Shown: piece by piece, positions 18,688 through 26,300 of the stretch | How positions within the stretch are numbered: the stretch's first letter is position 1 | How the letters are laid out: every line of letters begins with the position of its first letter | NCBI RefSeq assembly: GCF_038002345.1 | Contig: NZ_JBBOCJ010000001.1 | Coordinates: forward strand, 7,600,795 to 7,664,794 | Length of the DNA stretch: 64,000 nt | Direction: 5' to 3' | Origin: Paenibacillus sp. FSL M7-0420 | GTDB lineage: Bacteria; Bacillota; Bacilli; Paenibacillales; Paenibacillaceae | Notes under the pieces: generated by a model | What the model was told of the DNA's origin: nothing | The model's database searches: none | What the model saw: the letters and a program-made list of their open reading frames with translations, nothing else | Position numbers and translations under genes: made by a program

Positions 18688-19959
18688 TTATTGCGGCAGC
18701 TCTACAAAATCATCTCTAAAGCGCTCGTAATCAGCGGCCCGGCATTCCAGCTTCAGGCGTGTGCCCTGTTCTTCGTAGCTGACGGACTGCACATCGGCAT
18801 GTTCGTTGAAGTAGGAGACAATGCTGCCCCGGTCGAACGGGACCAGGATCTCACACTGTACATAGTCGGTGAAGATGCGGCTGCGGATCAGAGTGACCAG
18901 CTCGGCGACCCCGCGGTTTTGCTTGGCGGAAAGGGTGACAGAGTTATCCTCCACCTGCGGGTAAGGGTCCTCCCTCAGATCAGCTTTGTTGTAGGCGTAC
19001 AGGGTAGGGATTCCGTCAGCGCCTAGCGCCTTCAAGGTCTCATTCGTTACCGCCATATGCTGCTCATGCTGCGGATCGGCAATATCGACGACATGAATCA
19101 ACAGATCGGCTTCCGTTACCTCCTCCAGGGTCGAGCGGAACGCCTTCACCAGATGATGAGGCAGCTGGCTGACGAAGCCTACGGTGTCGGTTAACAGGAA
19201 GGTCTTGTGATCGGGCAGCGCAATGCTGCGCACTGAGGTCTCCAGCGTCGCGAACAGCATATCCTTGGCAAGCACGCCTTTGCCCGAACCGGGATGATAG
19301 GTCTCTACCAGGGTGTTCATTAAGCTGGACTTGCCGGTGTTGGTGTAGCCGACCAGACAGACCACAGGCACCTCATTCTTATGCCGCTGCTTACGCTGGA
19401 TCTGACGCCTTGCGACCTGCGTCTGCAGCTCTAACTGCAGCGCGGAGATCCGTTCTTCAATCCGTCTGCGGTCCAGCTCCAGCTTCGTTTCCCCGGCTCC
19501 CCGGTTCTTCAGGCCGGCCCCGCCGCCCTGTCTGCCGAGAGATTCACGCAAGCCGCTCAGGCGGGGGAGCATGTATTGCAGCTGTGCGACCTCTACCTGC
19601 AGCTGGGCTTCCTTGGTCTTCGCCCGTGAGGCGAAGATATTCAGAATCAGAATGGTCCGGTCAATGACCTCGCGGTCCAGTGATGACTCCAGATTGCGGA
19701 TCTGGGAGGGGGACAGCTCATCGTTGAAAATAACGATCGGTGCTTCATGCTGCTCCATCAGCAGCGCCAGCTCCTGGATTTTGCCGGTCCCGATGTAATG
19801 CGAGGGGTTCACCCGGCTGGATTTCTGGCTAAGCTCAGCCACGACCTCAATCTCGCAGGCGGCTGCCAGATTGCGCAGCTCCTCCATTGAATAAGCGAAG
19901 TTCGTGTCGTTCTGCAGCTGCATGCCGACGATAACGGCTTTCTGTTGTACGTGTTCCAT
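18688..19959 (-). CDS. hflX: GTPase HflX, ribosome-splitting factor
   Basis: HflX binds 50S subunits and splits stalled or hibernating 70S ribosomes under stress. The N-terminal HflX domain (glycine-rich 'YIGTGKIQEL', then a coiled coil) is followed by the G domain: G1 'GYTNTGKSS' near 205, G3 'DTVGF', G4 'NKAD'. A C-terminal extension of about 60 residues follows. The start chosen is ATG 19959, with GGAGG 11 bases upstream; the ATG six codons earlier has no site. The gene is alone. It is preceded by a promoter, a leader peptide and an intrinsic terminator (see those entries). This matches the known antibiotic-induced attenuation of hflX-type genes in Listeria, and suggests that it responds to ribosome-targeting drugs. 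Confidence 0.93.
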   Translation of the reverse strand: MEHVQQKAVIVGMQLQNDTNFAYSMEELRNLAAACEIEVVAELSQKSSRVNPSHYIGTGKIQELALLMEQHEAPIVIFNDELSPSQIRNLESSLDREVIDRTILILNIFASRAKTKEAQLQVEVAQLQYMLPRLSGLRESLGRQGGGAGLKNRGAGETKLELDRRRIEERISALQLELQTQVARRQIQRKQRHKNEVPVVCLVGYTNTGKSSLMNTLVETYHPGSGKGVLAKDMLFATLETSVRSIALPDHKTFLLTDTVGFVSQLPHHLVKAFRSTLEEVTEADLLIHVVDIADPQHEQHMAVTNETLKALGADGIPTLYAYNKADLREDPYPQVEDNSVTLSAKQNRGVAELVTLIRSRIFTDYVQCEILVPFDRGSIVSYFNEHADVQSVSYEEQGTRLKLECRAADYERFRDDFVELPQ

Positions 19960-19993
19960 ATATTGATCAACCTCCATAGTGTAATTTGAGCAT

Positions 19994-20022
19994 CAAAAAA
20001 GCACAGGCAGTCTGCCTGTGCT
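19994..20022 (-). terminator. Leader terminator (attenuator) upstream of hflX
   Basis: On the minus strand AGCACAGGCAG and CTGCCTGTGCT form a nearly perfect inverted repeat followed by six T. It ends about 35 bases before the hflX start. No gene lies between the promoter at 20420-20448 and this terminator except the 12-codon leader peptide, so it must act on hflX transcription itself. Confidence 0.85.
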
Positions 20023-20309
20023 AACAGTAGGTGGAGGAACAACAGAATAAAGTCTGGTATAGCCCGCTGCGCGGGAGCAGCTATACGGCCATGCTTGCCA
20101 TAGACACCATGAAGGTTCAAGCGGCAAGGGCAAGGGCCCCGGCAACTTAAAAAGATATAGAGCTAATCCTCACGATAAACACAGATTCTGGCGGAGTGGA
20201 TACAGGCCTTATTGGGCACAGTGTACCGGTTCCGGGAATCAGTGTACGGGTTGCGGATTAACGGGTGTATGCTATGGGTTACGTGTTATGGACAGACTTA
20301 TCCTGAGTC

Positions 20310-20326
20310 CTCTGCACAAGGCAGAG
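20310..20326 (-). promoter_or_regulatory. Leader hairpin overlapping a candidate antiterminator strand
   Basis: Minus-strand RNA CUCUGC-CUUGU-GCAGAG forms a hairpin 22 bases after the leader peptide stop. The same strand, CUGCCUUGUGC (20324-20314), can instead pair with GCACAGGCAG, the 5' arm of the leader terminator, over 10 bp with one bulged U. The two structures exclude each other, as in attenuators. A further stem, CUUUGCGC (20362-20355, inside the leader ORF) with GCGCGAAAG (20335-20327), would be covered by a ribosome stalled at codons 7-8. Confidence 0.55.
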
Positions 20327-20348
20327 CTTTCGCGCTATGGGGAAATAA

Positions 20349-20387
20349 TTAGCCGCGCAAAGTGCGAATCCGGATATAGTCTATCAC
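20349..20387 (-). CDS. Leader peptide of hflX, 12 residues
   Basis: GTG at 20387 follows GGAGGG with 6 bases between, an excellent ribosome site, and the frame reads MIDYIRIRTLRG then TAA. Residues 6-8 are Arg-Ile-Arg, a fit to the Arg/Lys-X-Arg/Lys motif known to arrest ribosomes with a bound macrolide; in ErmDL the Arg-Leu-Arg motif holds the same positions 6-8. The peptide lies about 25 bases after the predicted transcription start and has no other apparent role. That it is a drug-sensing leader peptide is inferred from these facts and from the downstream terminator. Confidence 0.7.
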   Translation of the reverse strand: MIDYIRIRTLRG

Positions 20388-20419
20388 ACGCAACCCTCCG
20401 TTCTAAAAAAGTTACATTG

Positions 20420-20448
20420 ATTTTAGCACAGTGTCTGTGAATTGACAA
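20420..20448 (-). promoter_or_regulatory. Sigma-A promoter of the hflX leader
   Basis: Minus strand TTGTCA, 17-base spacer, TAAAAT. Transcription would start near 20413, giving a leader of about 450 bases before hflX. Confidence 0.7.
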
Positions 20449-20532
20449 CTGCCATGGTCTGTCAACCGACCAGAAACTTCCAATTTTATCTGCATATCCT
20501 ATTGAATACAGCTCTAACGGAGGGTGATAACA

Positions 20533-21327
20533 ATGCCTATACTGACAACCAATATGTTAACAAAGAACCCTACCCCGGGAGCAGGACTCATCAGTCAGGC
20601 AGTAGTGAAGGTAGTAAACAATGGGATAGCCCAGGGAACGGTCTATTTGGCCGGTTACAACAACGATGTAAGTCCCTCAACGCTGTTCGCGCAGGAGTTG
20701 TTCGAGTCGAACTATCGGGAGGTTGTGACCAAAACGTATAATATTACGCAGAATTTTTTCCAATTCAATATCTCCTACTCCCAGGAGCAGGTACGGGTAC
20801 GGATCTTCCTTGTGGACAGCAGCGGGCTCTGGAGTCCCGTTACCCTGCAGCCCATGGCGCTTAGCCGGATTACCTCAGAATTCCGTAACAATATCCCCGT
20901 AACGAGCAGCGACACCGCAGCGATCAGCTTCCGCAGAAGCACCACGATCGCCGTTCCTGAAGCAGTGGCCGCCGAGATCGTTCCAGACGGGCTGGAGATA
21001 CTGGCCTCTACCCCTATCCGCTATAAGGTGATAGCCGGGGGGACCGTGAATGGAACTTTTATGAATTACCCTACGCCGACTACGGCTATCCCTGTCACTG
21101 AAACAGCGCTGCTGGTGAACTATACCTGTACAGCAGTCACCGGCGGACGGGTGCTGACGCAAGGCATCGGCTCCGGCATATCCGGAGCGTACCAGAATGT
21201 GGCGGTGAATCTGCTGAATCAGCGGCTCGCCTACGATCTTCAGCAAGTGCCGGTCACGCTGGTGGTCAGCTCGCTTGCCGGGGAGGACAATGTGGCGGCC
21301 ACCTTCAGAATGTCTGAGCAATGGTGA
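20533..21327 (+). CDS. Hypothetical beta-rich protein, possible surface or spore protein
   Basis: I do not recognise a named family. The start is ATG 20533, 8 bases after GGAGGG. The 264-residue product is Thr/Val/Ile/Asn-rich and has no signal peptide. Residues 1-110 ('VVKVVNNGIAQGTVYLAGYNN...') have the same strand pattern and length as the N-terminal domain of the collagen-like protein at 1486 ('[22 protein letters not shown]'), which suggests a shared domain; this is by eye only. The C-terminal half is another beta region. It stands alone, divergent from the hflX leader, with their promoter regions overlapping around 20400-20530. Confidence 0.6.
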   Translation: MPILTTNMLTKNPTPGAGLISQAVVKVVNNGIAQGTVYLAGYNNDVSPSTLFAQELFESNYREVVTKTYNITQNFFQFNISYSQEQVRVRIFLVDSSGLWSPVTLQPMALSRITSEFRNNIPVTSSDTAAISFRRSTTIAVPEAVAAEIVPDGLEILASTPIRYKVIAGGTVNGTFMNYPTPTTAIPVTETALLVNYTCTAVTGGRVLTQGIGSGISGAYQNVAVNLLNQRLAYDLQQVPVTLVVSSLAGEDNVAATFRMSEQW

Positions 21328-21439
21328 AGGCCGAAGGGTGAAGGTCCAGTAATGCCACGCTGGCTGACTGGTAACAGACCGAAGACAGACCTGTGGCAGA
21401 TAAAAGATAGCCAAAGCAGAGGATATCCACAGCGGCGGG

Positions 21440-24400
21440 TTATCCCACCCATTCCCGGCGCAGCGTGAACAGATCCTTCAGCGCGTCCGTGGACAGCTCG
21501 GTGATCCAGCCCTCGGAGCCGGAGATGACGTCGTCGCTGAGCTGCTGCTTGCTCTCCAGCATCTCGTCAATCTTCTCCTCCAGCGTGCCGAGCGAGATGA
21601 ACTTGTGCACCTGTACATCCCGGGTCTGGCCCATGCGGTAGGCACGGTCCGTAGCCTGATTCTCCACCGCCGGATTCCACCAGCGGTCGAAATGGAACAC
21701 ATGGTTGGCGGCCGTCAGGTTGAGGCCGACCCCGCCCGCTTTGAGCGAGAGGATGAATACATTCGGCTGATCGGACGGCTGTGCTCCGGCATCTGCATCT
21801 GCAGTGGCTTCGCCCGCAGGCTGAGCGGGGGTCTGGAACCGCTCAATCATGCGGTCGCGCGTGCTCTTCGGCGTGCTGCCGTTCAGGTACAGCACCGGTT
21901 CCTGCAGCTCCTGCTGAAGTACGGCCTGGAGCATCTTGCCCATGCCTACATACTGAGTGAAGATCAGGCAGCGCTCGTTCTCCTCGCGCAGCTCGCGCAC
22001 CATGGCCAGCAGCCGTTCCAGCTTCGCAGAGCGTTCGATCAAGGAGGTGGTGTCCAGAGCGCTGCCGTCTTCCGGCTCAGGCAGTGCCTCCTTGGTCAGC
22101 AGCATCGGATGGTCACAGAGCTGCTTCAGGCTGGTCAAGGCGGCGAGAATGGCCCCCTTGCGTTCGATGCCCTCCAGCTTCTGCATCCGTTCAAGCAGGC
22201 TGTTCACGTTCTGATCGTAGAGTGCGGCCTGCTCGGCCGTCAGGTTAATGTAGGTCTTCATCTCATTCTTATCCGGGAGATCAAGCTGGATCGCCGGGTC
22301 CTTCTTCTTGCGGCGCAGCATGAACGGCTTGACCAGCCGCTGCAAATCTGCGGTCCGCTCGGCATTGCGCTCCTTCTCAATGGCATTTGCGAACCGGTCC
22401 TGGAACCCTTTCGGGCTGCCCAGATAACCAGGTGTAATGAAATCGTAGATCGACCACAGCTCGGACAGCCTGTTCTCAATCGGTGTACCAGTCAGGGCGA
22501 TCCGGTGCAAGGCGGGGAAGCTGCGCACGGCGGCGGACTGCTTCGTTCCGGCGTTCTTGATATTCTGTGCTTCGTCCAGGCACACGGTTGCCCAAGTGAA
22601 CTGCTTCAGCAGCTCCTGGTCCAGTGCAGCGGTAGCGTAGGAGGTAAGCACAACATCTGCCTGCGAAGCCGCGCCGTAGAAATATCCGGCGTCCAGCCGC
22701 CGGCTGCCATAGTGAAGCATCACGTTCAGGGAAGGCGCGAAGCGCTGCAGCTCCTTCTGCCAGTTGCCCAGCACGGAGGTCGGACAGATGATCAGCGAAG
22801 GCCAGCCGGCCGGCTCGGTCTGCCGCCGGGCCACGGGTGCGCCGGAAGCTGCGGCTTCCTCTTCCTGCTCCTTCAGATGGAGCAGGTAGGAGATCAGCTG
22901 CACCGTCTTGCCAAGCCCCATGTCATCGGCCAGGCAAGCGCCCAGCCCGAAGCGGCGGAGGAAGACCAGCCAGGCGAAGCCCTCATGCTGGTAGCTTCGA
23001 AGCTCGGCGTGCAGACCGGCCGGCACCTCCGGCTTCGGCCACTGGCTGCGCTGCCCCAGCTGGCCGATCAGCTTCACGAGATGCTCGTTCAGCTCAACCT
23101 CCAGCCGGACGCGGACCGCTTCCTCCTCGGCACGCTGCGCTTCCGCTTCCTCCGGATCGCCGTCTGCACCTTCGTTCAGCAGGTGCAGCTGCAGCACATC
23201 CTGGAAGGACAAGCCGCGCGACTTGTCCATCCCGGCCATGGCCCGCTGAATCTGCGCCAGCAGCGCAGGGTCCAGCGGAATCCACTTGCCGCGGAACTGG
23301 ACGAGGCGCTCCCCGCGCGCTACGAGGTCGGCGAACTCCGCCTCGGACAGGTCGGCGTCGCCGATGGAGATGCGCCAGTCGAAATCGACGAGCGCATCGA
23401 GGCCGAACAGCGACTGCCCGCGGCTGCCCTCAGCCGTGCCGGAGCTGATCTTCGCGCGCAGGCGCGGCTTCCTGCGGCTGGCGGCTTCCCACCACGCCGG
23501 CAGCAGCACCTGCCAGCCAGCCTCCAGCAGGAGGCGGCTGTCGGCCGTAAGGAACCGCCACGCGACCTCGTCGCTCAGCGGCTCTGCCAGCACATCGGCG
23601 CCGCGCCCGATGTGCTCCGGAAGGCTGTCACGCAGCCGTGACAGCCACCCGCCCGCGCGCTCGTGGACATGCGCTGTCCACGCTGCGGGCCAAGTGCCAT
23701 GCGGCTCGCCGTCCCCGGTGAGCCGCAGCGGCACAAGCGCGGACTCGTCGCTCTTGTGCTGGAGGAGCAGCTGGAGCCGCCAGTGGGGCAGCTCATCGTC
23801 AGGCTCAAGCAGCTGCAGCACCGGCCGGAACGGCGCGGTGTCTGCCTTCCAGCCGATGGACATCAGCCAGCTGTCTTCGTCCATACCGGCTGCGCTTCTC
23901 CCGCCTGCGCTGAACAGCAGCGGGAATTCACTGCGCAGATCACCGGCCTGCGCCTCGGTGCTGTAGTGCCGCTGGAAGACCGCCGCCGAGAAGGCGGCCT
24001 GCAGCCCTTCGGCGAACCCGCTGCGCTCCTGAAGACGATGCAGCGCGGCCGCATCGTCCCAGTTCGCCTCGGCGGCTTCCGCCAGCACTTGCTCCGCCCA
24101 GGCCCAGCGGAGCTGGCCTTCACGGTAGGCTGCGAAGCTGGGGGCGTACTGCCGGGCCTCCAGCATTCCGGCCAGCAGCGGGGCCAGCCGGGTTAACAGC
24201 TGGGCATCGCCCTGCCAGCTCCAGCCGACATGCCGGAGCAGCCGCAGGTCCGCAAAGAACGGCAGGACCTGCTCGGCAGGCAGCACCACCAGCTCGACCT
24301 CATCGGCCTTCGAGGTGCTAAGCTCCGTGCCGTAGAAGGATTCCTCATGCCAGGCGAACAGCATCTGCTTGAGCTGGACACCGGGCATATAATCATCCCG

Positions 24401-24481
24401 GTCATCCACACCGTAGATCAGCGCATCGCCATACTGGGTGAGGGCGAGCTGGACGGTAATATTGCGCATCTTCATATTCAT
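21440..24481 (-). CDS. SNF2-family DEAD/DEAH-type helicase
   Basis: The 1013-residue protein has an N-terminal bacterial SNF2-associated region (about 1-470), then the SNF2 ATPase core: motif I 'DDMGLGKT' near 520, motif II 'DEAQ' near 634, motif III 'LTGTPIEN', and the C-terminal helicase half with 'LKAGGVGLNL' and 'DRAYRMGQ'. These are double-stranded-DNA translocases without strand-separating activity; in Firmicutes the YwqA-like members have no firm function. It overlaps the SWIM protein gene by ATGA, so the two are translationally coupled and probably work together. A short disordered insert (Ala/Asp/Gln-rich) lies near residue 895. Confidence 0.9.
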   Translation of the reverse strand: MNMKMRNITVQLALTQYGDALIYGVDDRDDYMPGVQLKQMLFAWHEESFYGTELSTSKADEVELVVLPAEQVLPFFADLRLLRHVGWSWQGDAQLLTRLAPLLAGMLEARQYAPSFAAYREGQLRWAWAEQVLAEAAEANWDDAAALHRLQERSGFAEGLQAAFSAAVFQRHYSTEAQAGDLRSEFPLLFSAGGRSAAGMDEDSWLMSIGWKADTAPFRPVLQLLEPDDELPHWRLQLLLQHKSDESALVPLRLTGDGEPHGTWPAAWTAHVHERAGGWLSRLRDSLPEHIGRGADVLAEPLSDEVAWRFLTADSRLLLEAGWQVLLPAWWEAASRRKPRLRAKISSGTAEGSRGQSLFGLDALVDFDWRISIGDADLSEAEFADLVARGERLVQFRGKWIPLDPALLAQIQRAMAGMDKSRGLSFQDVLQLHLLNEGADGDPEEAEAQRAEEEAVRVRLEVELNEHLVKLIGQLGQRSQWPKPEVPAGLHAELRSYQHEGFAWLVFLRRFGLGACLADDMGLGKTVQLISYLLHLKEQEEEAAASGAPVARRQTEPAGWPSLIICPTSVLGNWQKELQRFAPSLNVMLHYGSRRLDAGYFYGAASQADVVLTSYATAALDQELLKQFTWATVCLDEAQNIKNAGTKQSAAVRSFPALHRIALTGTPIENRLSELWSIYDFITPGYLGSPKGFQDRFANAIEKERNAERTADLQRLVKPFMLRRKKKDPAIQLDLPDKNEMKTYINLTAEQAALYDQNVNSLLERMQKLEGIERKGAILAALTSLKQLCDHPMLLTKEALPEPEDGSALDTTSLIERSAKLERLLAMVRELREENERCLIFTQYVGMGKMLQAVLQQELQEPVLYLNGSTPKSTRDRMIERFQTPAQPAGEATADADAGAQPSDQPNVFILSLKAGGVGLNLTAANHVFHFDRWWNPAVENQATDRAYRMGQTRDVQVHKFISLGTLEEKIDEMLESKQQLSDDVISGSEGWITELSTDALKDLFTLRREWVG

Positions 24482-26115
24482 GGGATCAGTTTTCCTTTCC
24501 GCAGCTCCTCCTGCAGGGCGCGCAGGCGGCTATGCCTATCCGTGAAGCCGTCCAGGAACACTTCCCAGCGTGCTTCGCGTTTCAGTTTTTTGTACAGCTT
24601 GGCGAGCCGCTTGAGCAGCTTCACGGCCGCTTTGTAGCTGTGCCGGTTCTTCTCCAGCACGAAGCGCTCCACCGCCTGATGGTAGAACGGCAGAAGCAGC
24701 TCCGGCGCATTCTTCTCGATCGGCTGCAGGTCGCTCACCCGGAAGTCGGAAGGCCGATGGCCGGAGGAGATCTGCATATCCATCCATTCCTGCCATTTGC
24801 CGTAGGCGAGCAGCTGGACTTCATAGATCTCGCGTGACAGCGGCAGCATACCCGACAGCGTATCCCACATCAGCGGCTCTTCTTCGGGCAGGTGACGCAC
24901 TGCCTCATCCCAGTAGCCTGCATAATCCAGCAGATTGTACATTCGGCTGTTCAGCAGTGGGCCGAGCGCGGCCAGCCACAGGGTCAGGCGTCTCCACTGC
25001 CCGGCTTCGGCCAGCGGAGGCAGGAAGCTCATCAGCTCCTCCGGGTGCAGCCCGGGCCGTTCGGACGCTGTGTTCAGCTTCTCAATAGCGGCCGCATCCT
25101 CATGCAGCAGCGCATGCATCCGGCTCTCGGCCAGCAGCAGGGCATGGCGGGGAGCAGCGGCGCTTAGCTTGTCTCCGGCCTGTTGCAGCTCCGCCAGCTC
25201 CTTGGTGTACAGCTCCGGTCCGCTTAGATTCGGGGTAATCCAGTTGATCCACAGCAGGCTGTAACAAGCAGAGAAATAAGGCTGTTCTCTGGCGCGTTCA
25301 CGCGTTTCGTTCAGCATCTCAGTCCGCAGATAGGCAATCGTATCGTAGACTCTCGGCCACTCCTCCGGGGCTTCCGCCAGCGGCAGACCCCGATTCATCA
25401 TGTCTGTGATATGCTTTTGCAGCTCGGAAATCGCAATAGAGGTGTAGTAGCCCACGGAATAACCAAGAGACAAGGGGTTCGCCGTGAGGGAAGTCCCGCC
25501 AGGCCGGAGGATACTCTCCAGCACACAGAGATGAGCGTGTAACTTGAACAGTTGGGCAGCAGCGGGAGGCAGCTTGGGCTGGCCTCCGGTGATGGCGGCG
25601 AGCGCCCGGTCGGCATACTGCGGGTTGCGCACCGTATGGGCAAGCGGCTCCACCAGCAGCGCCATGTATTCACGCCACTGCTGCACCGTAGCCTCAGGAA
25701 TCAGAGCCGCCAGCTTCTTCAGTTGTTCCCCGCGCCGTCCCGGGACAGCGGGCGCCGCAGCGGAATGAATCGTCGGCCGGTCGACCAGGGCCTTGGCGTT
25801 CGCGATGGAATGCACAGGCTTGTCCTGCTCCTCGGCGTATTTCATCAGCACGGCCGCCATATGCTTACACATCCCGGATACGGGGCAATCACAGGTGCTC
25901 TCTTGCAGATGGTCCAGATCTATAGAGACCATATAATCCTCCCGGCCTTCCACAATGGACATGATTCTCCGTTCTTCCATCATCCTGAAGGCATGCACGC
26001 GTGTTTGCTTATAATATTGAAATCCCCGTTTCAGGGTCAGATCATCGAAAGAATGGGCTACCTCCGAGATGAGCTTATCCCACCCGGCTGCATCCATGAT
26101 ATAGTTTGACTGCAT
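24478..26115 (-). CDS. SWIM zinc-finger protein
   Basis: The start is ATG 26115, with CAGGAGA 9 bases upstream; the in-frame ATG 15 codons earlier has no site. The SWIM motif C-x-C-x(n)-C-x-H is seen as 'CDCPVSGMCKH' near residue 75; SWIM domains bind DNA or protein. The other 450 residues are helical and Leu/Ala-rich with no named domain. Genes of this type (YwqB-like) lie next to SNF2 helicase genes in many Firmicutes, as here with a 4-base overlap, so it is a likely cofactor of the helicase. Function beyond that is unknown. Confidence 0.85.
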   Translation of the reverse strand: MQSNYIMDAAGWDKLISEVAHSFDDLTLKRGFQYYKQTRVHAFRMMEERRIMSIVEGREDYMVSIDLDHLQESTCDCPVSGMCKHMAAVLMKYAEEQDKPVHSIANAKALVDRPTIHSAAAPAVPGRRGEQLKKLAALIPEATVQQWREYMALLVEPLAHTVRNPQYADRALAAITGGQPKLPPAAAQLFKLHAHLCVLESILRPGGTSLTANPLSLGYSVGYYTSIAISELQKHITDMMNRGLPLAEAPEEWPRVYDTIAYLRTEMLNETRERAREQPYFSACYSLLWINWITPNLSGPELYTKELAELQQAGDKLSAAAPRHALLLAESRMHALLHEDAAAIEKLNTASERPGLHPEELMSFLPPLAEAGQWRRLTLWLAALGPLLNSRMYNLLDYAGYWDEAVRHLPEEEPLMWDTLSGMLPLSREIYEVQLLAYGKWQEWMDMQISSGHRPSDFRVSDLQPIEKNAPELLLPFYHQAVERFVLEKNRHSYKAAVKLLKRLAKLYKKLKREARWEVFLDGFTDRHSRLRALQEELRKGKLIP

Positions 26116-26300
26116 CGCTATCGTTCTCCTGTAGCAGATTGGGTGAATCCGTCGTTCCATTATATCATTATTGTATAGCGTATCCCGGAAAAGTCTGAAA
26201 TCCTAACAGGTATGATATGCCCCATATTGAAATATTAGGGGAACATGCTAATCTGAAATCTAGACCTATGAGCAACCGCTGGAAGGATGAAGCTTAAGCA

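Noticed and set aside
19809..20120. 103-codon minus-strand frame over the hflX leader terminator
   Set aside because: It crosses the terminator and the start of hflX in another frame; no ribosome site.
20439..20475. Plus-strand TTGACA at 20442 as promoter of the gene at 20533
   Set aside because: No acceptable -10 box at 16-18 bases; the same bases serve the minus-strand -35 of hflX.
21605..23641. 678-codon plus-strand frame opposite the SNF2 gene
   Set aside because: Its codon use and composition (His, Gln, Arg, Leu) are those of a shadow; the minus-strand helicase motifs are clear.
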